This document shows, piece after piece, positions 62,297 through 64,000 of a stretch of 64,000 nt of DNA. Position 1 is the stretch's first letter. The number at the start of each line of letters is the position of its first letter. This stretch comes from UBA7803 sp963822255 (GTDB lineage: Bacteria; Pseudomonadota; Gammaproteobacteria; Pseudomonadales; Azotimanducaceae). A model generated the notes under the pieces. That model was not told the origin of the DNA and ran no database searches. It was given only the letters and a program-made list of their open reading frames with translations. The DNA lies in assembly GCA_963822255.1 (NCBI GenBank), contig CAWGGV010000009.1, forward strand, positions 1,033,958-1,097,957. Direction: 5' to 3'. A program made the translations under genes and the position numbers.

Positions 62297-64000
62297 CTAA
62301 ACTTCGGTTATTTCAGAGGGGCGCTTCCCAAAAAACCGGTGAAAGGATTTTGAAAAATAACCGGGATCATCATAGCCCACCATGAAAGCCACCTCGGAAA
62401 TGTTTCCTGCACCCTTCCTCAGTAATTCCATGGATCTGTGCATGCGGACGGAACGGATGAACTGGTTCGCTGACATATTGAGAACGGCTTTGAGCTTCCG
62501 GTGAAGCTGGGATTGGCTCATTCCAAGTTCCCCTGACAGATCCTCTACAGAAAAACCGGTATCGTCGATGGATCTTTCCATGATCTTCATGGCTTTTTCC
62601 ATGAATGCCGTATCCACCGGAGAAACGGAAATCTCTTCAGGACGTATGATCCGGTTGCTGCTAAACCTGGCCCGGAGGGATGCCCGTGTGCGAATTAGAT
62701 TCCTGACCCTGGCGGCCAGTTCCTTTGAACTGAACGGTTTGGTCAGGTAATCATCGGCCCCGGTCCCGAGTCCTTTGATCTTGTCGGTGATGTCAGCCCT
62801 GGCCGTAAGAAGGATAACCGGGATGTGACTCGTTTTATCACTCGTTTTGATCTTTTCACACAAGGTGAATCCATCCATTCCCGGCATCATGAGATCACTG
62901 ATGATGAGATCGGGAATGTATTCTTCGGCCATGGAGAGTCCTTCAAAACCGTCCGTAGCCAGGAGGGTCCGGTAATCCTCCCGGATACAGTCCTGTATAT
63001 ATTTGCTGACCTGAAGGTGATCTTCGACAATCAGGACGAGGGATTTTCCCTTTAGGGCCGCCGGTGCGATGGGTAAATCGTGGGAGTAAGGCTCCGTCCC
63101 GGACAGATTAATTGTACCGGAGGTATCCAGGCTGATTTCCACGGGGGCGTCTTCGGCGACAATATCTTCCGGAGAATAATGCCGGCTGCCGATGGGAAGA
63201 CGCAGGCTGAACAATGTTCCGCGTCCCGGATGGCTGCGGACATAAATTTCCGCTTTATGGATCCTGACCAGTTCCCGGACATACGCCAACCCGATCCCGG
63301 AACCCTCAATCCCATTCTTCACCGACCGGTCGACCTGGTAAAACCGGTCAAAGATATAGGGCAAACGGTCTTCCTGGATCCCAATGCCCGAATCCTTGAT
63401 GATGATTTCCAGCTTATGACCTAACTTCTCATCCCTGACAGGCCTCATTTTCACATCGATCCATCCTCCGGAAGGAGTAAACTTCAGAGCATTCGAAATG
63501 AGGTTGACCAGTATTTTCTCCAGGATATCGGGGTCGAAATAAAAATCCGCCAGCATATCCGGACTTTCAGATAAAAGGAGAGAGGTCACATTCAGCCGTA
63601 TTTCTTTCTGTTCGGCCAGTGAAGTAAAGGAGCCGGCGACTCCTCTGATGAAGGCAACCATGTCCCCTTTCCTGACCCGGATGACTTTTGTGCCGCTTTC
63701 AAATTTTGAAAGATCCAGGAGTTGGTTGATCAGCCTGAGGAGACGTGAGGCGTTGGAATGCATATCTTCATAGGTTTTCCGCGTTCGCAGATCCGTACTT
63801 TCATCGATCAGTTTCTCCAGCGGTCCCTTGATCAGTGTGAGTGGGGTCCGGAATTCGTGTGAAATATTGGCAAAAAACCGGGATTTGTTCCGGTCCAGTT
63901 CCTTCAGGTTAGCCGCTTCAATCGTGGCGATCTGCATATTACTTTTCATCCTGTCTCTCGAACGTTCATATCTTCTCAGGTTGTAGAGGATCCCAACGGC
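62297..64000 (-). CDS. Hybrid two-component sensor/AraC regulator (3' part)
   Basis: The frame is open beyond the window edge; ATG 63949 is internal. The visible part, about 568 residues, has a His-kinase dimerisation helix with FANISHEFRTPLTLI, an ATPase domain (VNLISNALKFTPSGGWIDVK; GIEGSGIGLAYVRELV), a receiver domain with phospho-Asp in DLIISDLMMPGMDG, and a C-terminal AraC helix-turn-helix (FSVEDLSGELGMSQSQLHRK; ISEVAFMVGYDDPGYFSKSF). This order is that of the hybrid two-component systems by which Bacteroidota often control glycan-use genes. The sensor part lies outside the window. Confidence 0.94.
   Translation of the reverse strand, partial: AVGILYNLRRYERSRDRMKSNMQIATIEAANLKELDRNKSRFFANISHEFRTPLTLIKGPLEKLIDESTDLRTRKTYEDMHSNASRLLRLINQLLDLSKFESGTKVIRVRKGDMVAFIRGVAGSFTSLAEQKEIRLNVTSLLLSESPDMLADFYFDPDILEKILVNLISNALKFTPSGGWIDVKMRPVRDEKLGHKLEIIIKDSGIGIQEDRLPYIFDRFYQVDRSVKNGIEGSGIGLAYVRELVRIHKAEIYVRSHPGRGTLFSLRLPIGSRHYSPEDIVAEDAPVEISLDTSGTINLSGTEPYSHDLPIAPAALKGKSLVLIVEDHLQVSKYIQDCIREDYRTLLATDGFEGLSMAEEYIPDLIISDLMMPGMDGFTLCEKIKTSDKTSHIPVILLTARADITDKIKGLGTGADDYLTKPFSSKELAARVRNLIRTRASLRARFSSNRIIRPEEISVSPVDTAFMEKAMKIMERSIDDTGFSVEDLSGELGMSQSQLHRKLKAVLNMSANQFIRSVRMHRSMELLRKGAGNISEVAFMVGYDDPGYFSKSFHRFFGKRPSEITEV

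Overview
The window joins two unlike kinds of DNA. Bases 1 to about 45,460 are very GC-rich, use G or C at almost every third codon position, and carry the polar-flagellum gene order of a gammaproteobacterium. The FleQ/FlrC plus sigma-54 scheme, FabV and the general gene set suggest a Chromatiales/Ectothiorhodospiraceae-like host; that placement is inference. Bases from about 45,480 to 64,000 are far less GC-rich and look like Bacteroidota: a type IX secretion (T9SS) tail, lipoprotein glycosidases, a hybrid two-component system with an AraC domain, and TAnnTTTG promoter boxes. At the join, a VanZ-like gene loses its 3' part and a T9SS-type gene loses its 5' part at the same point. A chimeric contig is therefore the simplest explanation, with a real recombination as the alternative.

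Flagellar region (1-36,242). Nearly all genes are on the minus strand and read from 33.7 kb down to 1: flgBCDEFGHIJKL, fliC, flaG, fliD, fliS, fliT, a PilZ-like gene, two tandem fleQ-type regulators, a short flrC-type regulator, fliEFGHIJK, then fliLMNOPQR, flhB and the start of flhA. The plus strand carries flgA, flgM, flgN and a DUF2802 gene. Near-consensus sigma-54 promoters precede flgB, fliL and flrC, and sigma-28 promoters precede fliC and flgM, so a FleQ -> sigma-54 -> FliA cascade can be read from the DNA. Two things are odd. The FlrC protein has no receiver domain, and no partner FlrB/FleS kinase gene is present where it is expected. Also, flhA, fliK, fliJ, fliH, flgK, flgJ and flgI carry frameshifts or a stop, while the neighbouring housekeeping genes look intact.

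Housekeeping region (36,253-45,460). This holds an SDR protein without the usual catalytic residues, a TANGO2/NRDE protein, lgt-thyA-folA, a small CxxC protein, an NAD-kinase-like protein coupled to fabV, a membrane adenylate cyclase, hemE and a cut-off vanZ.

Bacteroidota region (45,469-64,000). This holds a large FG-GAP/T9SS surface protein; a beta-glucan set made of a GH94 cellobiose phosphorylase, a frameshifted GH3 beta-glucosidase and a GH30 glucanase; a DUF1003 membrane protein; a small outer-membrane protein; an AT-rich HigBA toxin-antitoxin pair; an SDR; an amidohydrolase lipoprotein; a GNAT acetyltransferase; an exported 1-Cys peroxiredoxin; and the 3' part of a hybrid sensor/AraC regulator running off the window. 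Together the GH genes suggest outside hydrolysis of beta-glucans and inside phosphorolysis of cellobiose.
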